A stretch of 64,000 bases of DNA from NCBI RefSeq assembly GCF_965216415.1, contig NZ_CBDCFU010000002.1. One strand, 5' to 3'. A model generated the notes under the pieces. It was given only the letters and a program-made list of their open reading frames with translations. It was not told the origin of the DNA and searched no databases. The number at the start of each line of letters is the position of its first letter. The first letter of the stretch is position 1. A program made the position numbers and the translations under genes. Below, piece after piece: positions 26,019 to 35,094 of the stretch. The stretch comes from Marivita sp003149565. GTDB lineage: Bacteria > Pseudomonadota > Alphaproteobacteria > Rhodobacterales > Rhodobacteraceae.

Positions 26019-26723
26019 TCAGCGCTCCCCAAGATACGCACGTAAGCCTTCTGGTGGATCGTTAAGAAGGTCTTCGGTGTGCCTCGGTGGCGTTGCCTGT
26101 CCCTCTTCAACCACGATTGTCTGAGACGCAAAGCGACGCGCGTCTTGCGGATCATGTGTGACAAGCAGGACCGTCAGGGCTTCCGTCGCGGCGACCTCTG
26201 CCACAAGGTCCAACATCTCGGTCTTGAGCGCGGGGCCAAGGGCAGCAAACGGTTCATCCAAAAGCAAAACCGGGCGATTTTGCAACAACACCCGCGCAAG
26301 CGCCGCGCGACTTTGCTGACCTCCGGACATGGCAGACAACTTGCGATCTGCAAAGCCGCGCAAGCCAACCCGCGTCAGGCTGGCCTCGATCCGGTCACCA
26401 TCCCCGGTCCGCAACCTGCCTGTGGCCGGGTTCAATGCCAAAGCCAGATTCTCTCCGATGGTGAGGTGCGGAAAAAGATTGGTGTCCTGAAATAGAATGC
26501 TGACCGGGCGCTGGCCAGGCGAGAGATTGGAAATGTCCTGACCATGCCACCGCACAGCGCCGGAGGTTGGTCGCCGGAAACCAGCAACGACGTCAAGCAA
26601 CGTCGATTTGCCGGAGCCGGACGCACCGATAACGGCCACACGCTGCCCTGTGGGAACTGTCAGATCGGCAGACAAGACGAACGCACCTGCGCGCGCTTCT
26701 ATCTGATCAAGTTGAAGAGCCAA
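26019..26723 (-). CDS. thiQ: Thiamine ABC transporter ATP-binding protein
   Basis: About 234 aa, single NBD: Walker A GASGSGKST, Q-loop FQDTNLFPHLT, signature MSGGQQSRAALAR, Walker B PVLLLDEPFAAL, switch THDPQDARR. The start is uncertain: TTG at 26,723 has GGAGG five bases upstream, GTG at 26,726 and TTG at 26,741 are alternatives. It energises thiamine/TPP import. Overlaps thiP, the normal thiBPQ order. Confidence 0.92.
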   Translation of the reverse strand: MALQLDQIEARAGAFVLSADLTVPTGQRVAVIGASGSGKSTLLDVVAGFRRPTSGAVRWHGQDISNLSPGQRPVSILFQDTNLFPHLTIGENLALALNPATGRLRTGDGDRIEASLTRVGLRGFADRKLSAMSGGQQSRAALARVLLQNRPVLLLDEPFAALGPALKTEMLDLVAEVAATEALTVLLVTHDPQDARRFASQTIVVEEGQATPPRHTEDLLNDPPEGLRAYLGER

Positions 26724-28224
26724 CACGCCCTCCCCTGTCAAACATCCAGAACAGCCCCAAGCTGAGGATCAGCAAGAGAAGCGCGCCACCGGCAGCCTGA
26801 TCCATGCGGTAGGCCCCCATCAACTGATAGACTTTCAAAGGCAACGTCGCACGATCCGGGTCTGCAAAGAGCGCAATGACCCCCAGATCACCCATCGACA
26901 AAGCCGCAGTCAGACCGGCGGCAAATCCCAAAGGGCGCTTCAATCGCGGCAGCAATATCCAGCGCAGCCAGGCCCATCCTGACAACCCCATCGCGTCCCG
27001 CAATCGCGCATAGTCAGCGCGGATTGACTCCGCCTCGGGCCGCAGAATGCGCAGCACGAAGGGCAAGCTGACAAAGGCGTTCACCGTCGCCGTCACATAG
27101 AGGGCAAGCTCAAACGGATTGGCGAAGGGGCGCACGATCAGGAAGAGACCAATGCCCAGCACCAAAGGTGACAGGGCGATCCCGGCAAGGCCGAGCCATT
27201 CTCCCCAGCGTGTGGCCAAGGGCAGCGCCCAGAGCAGGCAAAGTGCGGTCGAGCCGAGCGCCACGAGGATCGAATGCCCCGCCGCCTGCCAGACCGGTGC
27301 GCCCAGTGTCGTGATCCCGGCAAGGCCGTTAAACGTGACCATCGCGAGCGGTGTCAAAAGGAAGGCCGCAGCCAGAACTATCCAGACCAAGTCCCACAGT
27401 TTCGCACCCAAGGAGTTACGATCCCAGCGCGGGACATGCCGGTCCAATCCCTGGGCGGCAACGGGCATGGCGGTGACCTTCAATGCAATCAATCCCGCCG
27501 TCAGGGCCAATCCCAGTTGCACCAAACCCAGGACAGCCGCGCGGGCCAGATCAAAGTCAAACCGCATGGATTGATAGATCGCCAATTCCAGCGTTGTCGC
27601 CCGAGGTCCTCCTCCAAGCGTCAGCGCTACCGCGAAAGACGACAGACAGATCACAAAAATGACGGCAAAAGCCCCGGGAACAATGCGTTTCAGCATCGGA
27701 TATTCGATCGCGCGCCACATGGCACCACGCCCCATGCCCAGCGTCGCGACCAACCGAAACTGTTCTGCCGGAACCGCGAGCCACCCCTGCAGGATCAGCC
27801 GCGTGGCCAGTGGCAGGTTGAAGAATACATGCGCAAGCAGCACGCCTTGCAAGCCATAGATTTGCAGATCAGGCAGGCCCAAGGGTTCCAACGCGCGGTT
27901 GAGCAGACCGGATTGACCGAACACCGCCAGAAGTCCTAGCACAGCCACGATCACCGGTAGAATGAAAGGGGCACCCAAAAGCGCCACCAACAACCCACGC
28001 CCAATGAACTGGCGTCGCGCCAAGGCACGGGCCACCGGGATGGCGAAGAGGACGCTGAGCAAGGCCGACAGCGTGGCCTGCACCAGCGTGAACCGAAGCG
28101 CTTGCCAATCCGCCGGGCGGAACCCGCTGAATGCCTCGGCCCGCAGGATCACTGCTGTGACCGGGCCGATCACAAGACCGGCCACGGTCAATGCCGCGAT
28201 TATTGCGACAGCGCGCGGCGCCAT
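26707..28224 (-). CDS. thiP: Thiamine ABC transporter permease
   Basis: 505 aa, two fused permease halves with about twelve helices, as in ThiP. The coupling motifs are visible in VATLGMGRGAMWRAIEYPML in the first half and RLRDAMGLSGWAWLRWILLP in the second. It overlaps thiB by 25 bases and thiQ by a few codons, so the three proteins are translated from one riboswitch-controlled mRNA. Confidence 0.94.
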   Translation of the reverse strand: MAPRAVAIIAALTVAGLVIGPVTAVILRAEAFSGFRPADWQALRFTLVQATLSALLSVLFAIPVARALARRQFIGRGLLVALLGAPFILPVIVAVLGLLAVFGQSGLLNRALEPLGLPDLQIYGLQGVLLAHVFFNLPLATRLILQGWLAVPAEQFRLVATLGMGRGAMWRAIEYPMLKRIVPGAFAVIFVICLSSFAVALTLGGGPRATTLELAIYQSMRFDFDLARAAVLGLVQLGLALTAGLIALKVTAMPVAAQGLDRHVPRWDRNSLGAKLWDLVWIVLAAAFLLTPLAMVTFNGLAGITTLGAPVWQAAGHSILVALGSTALCLLWALPLATRWGEWLGLAGIALSPLVLGIGLFLIVRPFANPFELALYVTATVNAFVSLPFVLRILRPEAESIRADYARLRDAMGLSGWAWLRWILLPRLKRPLGFAAGLTAALSMGDLGVIALFADPDRATLPLKVYQLMGAYRMDQAAGGALLLLILSLGLFWMFDRGGRVGSST

Positions 28225-29189
28225 TCCTCGACCGTTTCATCACGCAATGCTGCGGCTTCGTCCTCGGAATAAAACAGCACTTTTTCGGGCAGGTTCAACT
28301 CCTTGAACCCTTCGGGCCATTTCGAAGCGTCAAGCTTCGCCGGGAAGGACCAGTTGCCGGTTGCGATCATTGTCTGGAATTCCTCCGACAGCTGGAATTC
28401 AAGGAACTGATCCGCCAGCTCGGGCACATCGGTGCCTGCCACCTTGGCTGACAGTTCGACCATGAAGTAATGCCCTTCCGGGAAGATCGCCGCTTTCTTG
28501 GTCCGGTCTTCTTCGGCGATGATGTGATAGGCGGGCGAGGTTGTATAGCTCAGCACCATGTCCGCCTCTCCATCGGTGAAGAGACCGTAGCTTTCCGACC
28601 AGCCTTTGGTGACAGTCAGAATCTTGGGCGCAAGCTGCTCCCAGACCTGCTCCGCTTCATCGCCATAAATCGCCTTGACCCAAAGAACCAGCGCAAGCCC
28701 GGAAATCGATGAGCGCGGGTCCTGGATGACGATCTTCAGATCATCAGGCGCGTTCAGAAGCGCGTCAAAGCTTTCTGGGACGTCCGTGATCCGCTCTTCA
28801 TTGTAAATGAACGCGGTGTGCCCGTAATTGTAGGGCAGGAAAACGTCATCCGTCCATTCGACCGGCAGGGTCAGGCTTGAGGTGTCCTGCCCGTGAGGTG
28901 CAAACAAGCCGCTTTCGCGGGCCCGTTTGGTGACGTCAGTGTTCAGTCCGAAGACGATATCCGCATCGGTCTGAGCGCCTTCAAGAAGGATCCGGGGCAA
29001 AAGATCGCCCGGTTTGAATTGCAGATCGCAGGCGCATTGCGCTTCAAACATCTCTTCGATCTTGGGGCCGGGCCCCCATTCCGAAACGATGTAATCGCCC
29101 GCGTATACGGTTAGAACGGGGGTATCCTGAGCGGCCACGAAAGTGGTCGACGCAAGAAGTCCCGCAGCAAAGGTCAGGGCCGGTTTCAT
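28200..29189 (-). CDS. thiB: Thiamine/TPP-binding periplasmic protein
   Basis: 329 aa. Signal peptide MKPALTFAAGLLASTTFVAA, then TPVLTVYAGDYIVSEWGPGP, the ThiB-type start of the mature domain, and the ligand-side motifs ADIVFGLNTD and DMVLSYTTSPAYH. It delivers thiamine species to ThiPQ. First gene after the TPP riboswitch. Confidence 0.94.
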   Translation of the reverse strand: MKPALTFAAGLLASTTFVAAQDTPVLTVYAGDYIVSEWGPGPKIEEMFEAQCACDLQFKPGDLLPRILLEGAQTDADIVFGLNTDVTKRARESGLFAPHGQDTSSLTLPVEWTDDVFLPYNYGHTAFIYNEERITDVPESFDALLNAPDDLKIVIQDPRSSISGLALVLWVKAIYGDEAEQVWEQLAPKILTVTKGWSESYGLFTDGEADMVLSYTTSPAYHIIAEEDRTKKAAIFPEGHYFMVELSAKVAGTDVPELADQFLEFQLSEEFQTMIATGNWSFPAKLDASKWPEGFKELNLPEKVLFYSEDEAAALRDETVEEWRRALSQ

Positions 29190-29235
29190 GGCATCCTCCT
29201 GTTTTGCGACGAGAGGGCAAAGCAGGAGCGTATCC

Positions 29236-29320
29236 AGACCTTCCCTCCGCCAGTGTTAACTGGTTCAGGTTCAACGGGTTCGCACGACGCATCTCAGCCA
29301 GTTTCCTGACACCCCGAGGT
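29236..29320 (-). ncRNA. TPP riboswitch (THI element) controlling thiBPQ
   Basis: On the minus strand the conserved parts occur in order: CTCGGGGTGTC at the 5' side, GGCTGAGATG, GAACCCGTTGAACCTGAACC, and TTAACACTGGCGGAGGGAAGG-like 3' box ending near 29,237. It lies about 45 bases upstream of thiB, as expected for translational or transcriptional control of a thiamine importer by thiamine pyrophosphate. Confidence 0.93.
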
Positions 29321-29370
29321 AAGCGAAGAGGTAGCCTCGCGCAGAGGAGTCTTCAAGGACAAACAGGTCC

Positions 29371-29447
29371 GATCTTCTCTGTTTCAAAATACCTCGGGGT
29401 GCGCGAGGGGCAGAGCCCCTCGCTTCCGTCGGATGGGCGCAGCCCAT
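29371..29447. repeat. Second copy of the dispersed intergenic element
   Basis: GATCTTCTCTGTTTCAAAA recurs exactly as at 7641, here followed by TACCTCGGGGTG, a hairpin GCGAGGGG-CAGAG-CCCCTCGC (29,403-29,423) and ATGGGC-GCA-GCCCAT (29,433-29,447). It fills the gap between the divergent thiB riboswitch and aroC. Confidence 0.65.
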
Positions 29448-29510
29448 TCGAAACACCTTGAGACCGGACCCGCCCTGCCCTAGGACACAATCCAAGCCAA
29501 GGAGACCAAC

Positions 29511-30611
29511 ATGAGCCTGAATACATTTGGACATCTCTTCCGTGTCACGACATGGGGCGAAAGCCACGGGCCGGCGCTTGGCGCGACAGTGGATGGCTGC
29601 CCGCCGGGTGTGCCGATCGATGCGGGCATGATCCAGCACTGGCTCGACCGCCGGAAACCGGGACAGAACAAATACACTACGCAGCGACGAGAGCCTGATG
29701 CGGTCAAGATCCTGTCGGGTGTGTTCGAAGGTCAGACCACCGGCACACCGGTGCAGCTGATGATTGAAAACACCGACCAGAGGTCGAAAGACTATTCCGA
29801 AATCATGGAAAAATTCCGTCCCGGTCATGCGGATATCACCTATTGGCAGAAATACGGCATCCGCGACTATCGCGGTGGGGGGCGATCCTCGGCGCGGGAG
29901 ACGGCCGCGCGGGTGGCGGCAGGCGGTCTCGCGCGCGAAGCCATCAAGGCGATGCTGCCTGGCGTTCAGATCACCGGGTACATGACCCAGATGGGCCCGC
30001 ACCAGATCGATCGCGATCGGTTCGATTGGGACGAGATCGAAAACAACCCGTTCTGGGTGCCCGATGCCCAGGCGGCAGGGGATTGGGCCGACTACCTCGA
30101 CGGGTTGCGCAAGTCTGGCGAAAGCGTCGGTGCCATCATCGAAGTGGTGGCGCGCGGCGTGCCAGCGGGTCTGGGCGCGCCGATCTATGGCAAGTTGGAT
30201 ACCGATCTGGCGGCGGCGATGATGAGCATCAACGCGGTGAAGGGTGTGGAAATCGGCGAAGGCATGGCTTCGGCCACGTTGACCGGAACGACCAATGCGG
30301 ATGAGATTTTCATGGGTCCGGAAGGCCCCGAATACAGCTCTAACCACGCCGGCGGCATTCTGGGCGGTATTTCGACCGGTCAGGACATCGTTGTCCGTTT
30401 TGCGGTCAAGCCGACCTCATCGATCCTAAGCACGCGCAAGACGATCACCAAGTCTGGCGAAGAGACCGAGATCATCACCAAGGGGCGTCACGATCCCTGC
30501 GTGGGTATCCGTGCGGTTCCGGTCGGAGAGGCGATGATGGCCTGCGTGATCCTAGACCACCTGCTGCTGCACCGTGGTCAGATCGGCGGAAACCGGGGCA
30601 AGATCGGCTGA
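29511..30611 (+). CDS. aroC: Chorismate synthase
   Basis: 366 aa. It makes chorismate from EPSP with reduced FMN, the last step of the shikimate pathway. Diagnostic blocks: GHLFRVTTWGESHGPALGAT at the N terminus, RPGHADITYWQKYGIRDYRGGGRSSARETAARVAAG split across residues ~104-140, SNHAGGILGGISTGQ near 282, and GRHDPCVGIRAVPVGEAM near 325. AAGGAG upstream of the ATG. Stand-alone gene facing the convergent exporter. Confidence 0.97.
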   Translation: MSLNTFGHLFRVTTWGESHGPALGATVDGCPPGVPIDAGMIQHWLDRRKPGQNKYTTQRREPDAVKILSGVFEGQTTGTPVQLMIENTDQRSKDYSEIMEKFRPGHADITYWQKYGIRDYRGGGRSSARETAARVAAGGLAREAIKAMLPGVQITGYMTQMGPHQIDRDRFDWDEIENNPFWVPDAQAAGDWADYLDGLRKSGESVGAIIEVVARGVPAGLGAPIYGKLDTDLAAAMMSINAVKGVEIGEGMASATLTGTTNADEIFMGPEGPEYSSNHAGGILGGISTGQDIVVRFAVKPTSSILSTRKTITKSGEETEIITKGRHDPCVGIRAVPVGEAMMACVILDHLLLHRGQIGGNRGKIG

Positions 30612-30618
30612 GCGCGGC

Positions 30619-31491
30619 TCAGGTCTTGACCGTCTGGCGGGATATCTGAACCGCCAGAATTCCCAAGGTGATGATGATCACGCCAAGGATGTCCGTGGGC
30701 CCAAGCTTTTCGGACAGGATGACAGCTGCGATAGCGACCCCGAGGAAGGGGTTGAGGAAATGGAAGGTTGCCGCCTTGACCGCGCCGATGCGGTTGACCA
30801 GCCAGAACCAGACCAGCGTTGCTGCCAGACCGGGAACAAGCGTCGTGTAGAGAAAGGCCAGCACCAGTTTGGCGGAAATGGTAACGTCCGCCGTTTCCAA
30901 CCAAAGCCCGGCAGGCCAGAGCACCGCGCTGCCGATCAGCATTTGCAGGCCGACCACCATCATGAAGTTCCCGCCCGAGCTTGCATTCCGCAACGACAGG
31001 GTCGCGACGGTCAGGGAAATCACGCCAAGGATGCAGAGAGCAACGCCGTAGAGATCTGCACCGGCGCTCAGTCGGGCGCTCATGATGATCACCACACCGC
31101 AGAACCCGGCAACCAAACCGATCACCCCCAGAGGCGAAATGCGCTGTCCGGCAAACATCCAGCCTGCAACCCCAACGAGGAGCGGCATGGACGACGCGAT
31201 GATGGCTGCCAGAGATGCCTCGATCCGCTGCATTGCGACGAAGTTCAGACCGAGATAAAGCGCATTCTGGCAGATGCCAAAGATGATGGTCGCCTTCCAC
31301 TGGTTGCGCGTCAAATGCCACGATTGACCCATTGCGCGGGCAATCACGACGGCCAAGGCCCCGGAAATGGCAAAGCGCAAGGCCAAGGCCATCAGCGGTG
31401 GCGCATCTGCCACGATGATCCGCGCCGATGTGAAGGCAGAGGACCACATGGCAGCGAAGGCCAGTCCCATAAGGATTGCACGAATGTCCAA
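30619..31491 (-). CDS. EamA/DMT-family transporter
   Basis: 290 aa with ten predicted helices in two EamA repeats (start LDIRAILMGLAFAAMWSSAF; second half LYGVALCILGVISLTVATLS; late WFWLVNRIGAVKAATFHFLNP). A TTG at 31,491 with GGAGG five bases upstream is the likely start; a longer reading to 31,551 adds a hydrophilic leader. Exports small metabolites in characterised relatives; substrate unknown. Confidence 0.85.
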   Translation of the reverse strand: MDIRAILMGLAFAAMWSSAFTSARIIVADAPPLMALALRFAISGALAVVIARAMGQSWHLTRNQWKATIIFGICQNALYLGLNFVAMQRIEASLAAIIASSMPLLVGVAGWMFAGQRISPLGVIGLVAGFCGVVIIMSARLSAGADLYGVALCILGVISLTVATLSLRNASSGGNFMMVVGLQMLIGSAVLWPAGLWLETADVTISAKLVLAFLYTTLVPGLAATLVWFWLVNRIGAVKAATFHFLNPFLGVAIAAVILSEKLGPTDILGVIIITLGILAVQISRQTVKT

Positions 31492-31755
31492 CGAGGCCTC
31501 CGATCCGGGATGGGTGACGACAGCCCGTGATCGGGGCCACTTCGCACCCATCTACACATTGCGGAGCGGGAACTTCAATGACCGCACTGCGCACAATTTT
31601 CAGGTGCGTATAGCGCCATCAGGGCATGCGGTCGGTACATCCGAAATATGCGACATCCTTGCCATGCTTTTTCCATATGGCTGCGGACAGGCTTGCGAGC
31701 TCGGCGCGCTAGTGCAACTTTCGCGGGCACCATCACATTGTGGAATGAGTACGAT

Positions 31756-32031
31756 ATGACCAAAGCGAAGGCGTTATTTGCGGCCCCTCTATCCCTGCTT
31801 GCACTTGCAGCCTGTGAACCAGTTCCGACAGGGAGCTCAACCGGGGCAGGACTTGTTACTGTGCCCGAGTCGGTCGCCTCTATCGCCGCTCCGTATCAGG
31901 ACCTGACAACCGCGCGGGTACGCGCCGAGGACGGGTGTTATTGGTACACGCATCAGGGTCCGGTTGAAACAACCGAGCTGCCGCTCAGAACCACGAACGG
32001 CAGTCCGATCTGCGTCAGACCACAAAGTTAG
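31756..32031 (+). CDS. Small lipoprotein
   Basis: 91 aa. Lipoprotein signal MTKAKALFAAPLSLLALAAC with lipobox LALAAC; the mature part is short and ends GSPICVRPQS. GCYWYTHQGPVETTELPLRT resembles small conserved envelope proteins in Rhodobacteraceae. No catalytic motif seen. The interval 31,492-31,755 upstream holds no other gene I can support. Confidence 0.72.
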   Translation: MTKAKALFAAPLSLLALAACEPVPTGSSTGAGLVTVPESVASIAAPYQDLTTARVRAEDGCYWYTHQGPVETTELPLRTTNGSPICVRPQS

Positions 32032-32043
32032 GAGAGCGCCTTA

Positions 32044-32688
32044 TTAAAGAGGTCCCCCATCGGTCGTATACAAGTAGGCGGTCACGCCCGTATCGACCTG
32101 ATCGTACAGCGTATTGATATGCGCCATGACCATACGCACGCATCCAGAGCTTGCGCGGGTTCCAATTGAGCGCGGCGCTGGTGTTCCGTGAATGCGCAGG
32201 TAGGTATCGCGGTTCCCGACGTAAAGGTAGAGCGCACGCGATCCAAGCGCGTTCTCAGGGCCCGGCGGCATGCCGTCTTCCCAACGTGCGTATTTCTCAG
32301 GCTCACGCTTGATCATCGCCGGAGTGGGTGTCCACCGCGGCCACTTCGCTTTGCGACGGATGGTATACACCCCAGGTTCGTATAGTCCGTCACGGCCAAT
32401 GGCGACACCGTAGCGCATCGCAGAGCCATCATCCTGAATGTGGTACAAATAGCGGGCAACAGCATCGACATGGATATCACCTGGCGTCAGGCCCTCATTT
32501 GCCTGTACGCGCTGCGGAAGATAGCGAGGATGCAACCCCCAGGGATTGGTCGTATTCAGGTCAAAATCCGGCGGCGTGACCTGCGCATCCCATTTATCCC
32601 ACTCCCCGGGCGCAGCAAAAGCAGGCCCGGCAAGCACAGGCGCCGCCAGTGCAGCAAGAGAACCGATCATCTGACGTCTTGTGAACAT
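32044..32688 (-). CDS. L,D-transpeptidase (YkuD family)
   Basis: About 214 aa. Tat-like signal MFTRRQMIGSLAALAAPVLAG at 32,688; a longer reading to 32,799 adds a basic leader without domain. YkuD catalytic region RIHGTPAPRSIGTRASSGCVRMVMAHI holds the His and the nucleophilic Cys. The enzyme cross-links peptidoglycan stems or attaches proteins to them in the periplasm. Confidence 0.92.
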   Translation of the reverse strand: MFTRRQMIGSLAALAAPVLAGPAFAAPGEWDKWDAQVTPPDFDLNTTNPWGLHPRYLPQRVQANEGLTPGDIHVDAVARYLYHIQDDGSAMRYGVAIGRDGLYEPGVYTIRRKAKWPRWTPTPAMIKREPEKYARWEDGMPPGPENALGSRALYLYVGNRDTYLRIHGTPAPRSIGTRASSGCVRMVMAHINTLYDQVDTGVTAYLYTTDGGPL

Positions 32689-32910
32689 CCTAAAGCCTTT
32701 CACACCTTCTAAGCCTAAGCCGCCCAATGGCTCTGACCGCGTTCGGATCATCTTCGTTCGCTTCATTGGAACTTCTAAAAGTGGTTTTTGTTCAATCAAT
32801 TAATTTCAACCTCACAGAGATTTGTGCATGATCCTCCATCAGACAGCCAAGATACTGAGCAAACCCGGCATCTTGCTTTGATCAAAAGGGTTAGCAAGAC
32901 CGATTGCTGT

Positions 32911-33684
32911 TCATATCTCTGACGGTGCAGCCAAGGTTGTGCTGACACGTCCAATGCCCTCAATCACAACTTCCACCTCCATCCCCGCCTTGACAGGACG
33001 CGCCCCGAGAGACGTTCCGCAAGCAATAAGATCGCCGGGGTTCAGCGTCATGTCCTGCGACAAAAGGCTGACAATTTTGGCTGGTGGCAGGATCATATCC
33101 GATGCTGGGTAGGATTGCCGTTCCCGGCCATTGACCCTAACGGTGACCGTTTCGTCGTGCCAATTCAGATCTGTCTCAATTACCGGACCGACAACGCCAA
33201 AACCGTCAAAGCTCTTGGAGCGGGTCCATTGCGGAAACGACGGATCCGCGTTGAGGATATCAAGCGACGTTAGGTCATTGATACAGGTGTAGCCGAAAAT
33301 AGCCTGTTCGGCTTCTTCTGGAGACGCCGCCTTACAGGTCTTGCCGATAACGATACCCAGTTCGCCTTCAAAGACCACACGCCCTGCGGATATGGGCAGT
33401 TCGACCGTTGCCCCGTGCCCCGACAGGGACGTGTCGGACTTGAAAAAATAGAGCGGATGTTCGGGATGTGAGTGACCTCCCTTCTCCGCAGCGGCCTTGA
33501 AGTTGTTCCAGAGACCGATGAATTTGCCGGGCACAACGGGCGGCAGCAGTTTGATGTCCGCAAGTGGGATCGGATCGCCTGCGGATGTGTCAGCGCCTAG
33601 TCCGACCCTCGGATGAAAGACTTCTGCGTCGATAACGCCTGTCAGTGTGGCTCCATCAGCCGCCAAACCTCTTGCCCATTTCAT
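32911..33684 (-). CDS. Fumarylacetoacetate hydrolase family protein
   Basis: 257 aa starting MKWARGLAADG (GGGGAGGAAC upstream). FAH-fold metal site: GRVVFEGELGIVIGK near residue 105 gives the Glu-x-Glu, and SLDILNADPSFPQWTRSKSFDGF near 150 gives the Asp and Lys. C-terminal GDLIACGTSLGARPVKAGMEVEV is typical. Likely hydrolyses or hydrates a catabolic 2-oxo acid; substrate unknown. Confidence 0.9.
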   Translation of the reverse strand: MKWARGLAADGATLTGVIDAEVFHPRVGLGADTSAGDPIPLADIKLLPPVVPGKFIGLWNNFKAAAEKGGHSHPEHPLYFFKSDTSLSGHGATVELPISAGRVVFEGELGIVIGKTCKAASPEEAEQAIFGYTCINDLTSLDILNADPSFPQWTRSKSFDGFGVVGPVIETDLNWHDETVTVRVNGRERQSYPASDMILPPAKIVSLLSQDMTLNPGDLIACGTSLGARPVKAGMEVEVVIEGIGRVSTTLAAPSEI

Positions 33685-33793
33685 GGACGTTCCTCCCCTT
33701 TTGTCGCGCAACACACGCGCACTTCACTCCCCTGCGGCTGTTATAGTCCGCACCGCGCCATGCGCCACGCCAATTGTCGTTTGACGAATAACG

Positions 33794-33820
33794 AAAAGAC
33801 CCCGCCGTGGCTCGGCGGGG
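33794..33820 (-). terminator. Terminator downstream of ccrM
   Basis: On the minus strand CCCCGCC-GAGCCAC-GGCGGGG is followed by TCTTTTCG. It lies about 55 bases after the ccrM stop and before the hydrolase gene, so it separates those two transcripts. Confidence 0.75.
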
Positions 33821-33875
33821 CAAGGTGTAGTGCCGCGGGATAATGGCCGCAGGCACCGGCGGTGTGTCGTAGTCT

Positions 33876-34979
33876 TCAGCTTAGTTCCGAGCGGATCTGT
33901 TGACGCAGAACATCAATCGGAACCGTTTTGCCGTCACGTTTGAAGCACCAATAGGTCCAGCCATTGCAGCTTGGCGCGCCTTCGAGATGCGCGCCGACCT
34001 GATGGATTGAACCTTTGATGTCATTGCCGATCAGAGTGCCATCTGCACGAACCTTGGCTTTGTGCCGTCCATTCATGCTCAAAAGCTCTTCGCCCGGACG
34101 CAGCATGCCGCGTTCCACCAATTGGCCAAACGGCACACGCGGTTCGGCGCGTTTGCTGGTTGTCGTCTCAAGCGCGGCCTTGTCCAGTCGACGGACCGAG
34201 GCGATCCGCTGCTCCGCCACCTCGCGATACTTTTCCTCGCGCTCAATGCCGATCCAGTCACGTCCCAGCATTTTCGCAACGGCGCCTGTCGTGCCGGTGC
34301 CGAAGAAGGGATCAAGCACGACATCCCCGGGTTTGGTCGATCCGACGAGGACGCGATGCAAGAGCGCCTGAGGCTTTTGCGTGGGATGCGCCTTTTCGCC
34401 TGCAGCGTCCTTGAGCCTTTCCCCGCCGTTGCAGATTGGAAGAACCCAATCGGACCGCATCTGGATGCCTTCGTTCAGAGCCTTCAGTGCCTCGTAATTG
34501 AAGGTGTATTTTGCGCCTTCCGATTTCGACGCCCAGATCATGGTTTCATGCGCGTTGGTGAATCGCTTGCCACGGAAATTCGGCATCGGGTTCGACTTGC
34601 GCCACACCACGTCGTTGAGAATCCAATAGCCCGCATCCTGAAGCGACGCCCCAACCCGGAAGATATTGTGATAGGACCCAATGACCCAAATCGCACCATC
34701 AGGTTTCAGCAATCGACGCGCCGCCTTGAGCCAAGCGCGGGTGAAGTCATCATAGGCTTTGAAGCTCGAAAACTGATCCCACTCGTCATCAACCGCATCT
34801 ACGCGGGAATTGTCCGGGCGATGAAGGTCCCCTTTGAGTTGCAAATTGTAAGGAGGGTCCGCAAAGATCAGATCGACCGACGCGGCGGGCAATCCATTCA
34901 TGATATCGATGCAGTCACCCGCAAGAATCGTGTTTATCGGCAGCGCATCGGCACTGTTCGGCTTGGTCATCTTTGTCAT
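33876..34979 (-). CDS. ccrM: Cell-cycle DNA adenine methyltransferase CcrM (GANTC)
   Basis: 367 aa beta-class N6-adenine methyltransferase. Motif IV DPPYNLQLKGDLHRPDNS near residue 40 comes before motif I DPFFGTGTTGAVAKMLGR near 225, the beta order. The ~85-residue C-terminal extension (PFGQLVERGMLRPGEELLS ... GAHLEGAPSCNGWTYW) is specific to CcrM and binds DNA. It methylates the adenine of GANTC and couples methylation state to the alphaproteobacterial cell cycle. Convergent promoter region carries three GANTC sites. Confidence 0.95.
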   Translation of the reverse strand: MTKMTKPNSADALPINTILAGDCIDIMNGLPAASVDLIFADPPYNLQLKGDLHRPDNSRVDAVDDEWDQFSSFKAYDDFTRAWLKAARRLLKPDGAIWVIGSYHNIFRVGASLQDAGYWILNDVVWRKSNPMPNFRGKRFTNAHETMIWASKSEGAKYTFNYEALKALNEGIQMRSDWVLPICNGGERLKDAAGEKAHPTQKPQALLHRVLVGSTKPGDVVLDPFFGTGTTGAVAKMLGRDWIGIEREEKYREVAEQRIASVRRLDKAALETTTSKRAEPRVPFGQLVERGMLRPGEELLSMNGRHKAKVRADGTLIGNDIKGSIHQVGAHLEGAPSCNGWTYWCFKRDGKTVPIDVLRQQIRSELS

Positions 34980-35033
34980 TCTCTGCCTATCGTCCCGGCG
35001 CAGTTATTGCGCTCTGTGATTGGCTCAAAAGAT

Positions 35034-35072
35034 GAGTCAAACGCGATTCGCGGTCAATTTCTTTTTTGAATC
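35034..35072 (-). promoter_or_regulatory. Cluster of three GANTC sites upstream of ccrM
   Basis: GAGTC (35,034-35,038), GATTC (35,045-35,049) and GAATC (35,068-35,072) lie within 39 bases, 55-93 bases upstream of the ccrM start, in an AT-rich stretch. GANTC is the CcrM target, so the enzyme could methylate its own promoter, as known for Caulobacter ccrM. Confidence 0.6.
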
Positions 35073-35094
35073 AAGAAGTTACGTTTTTAACTTG

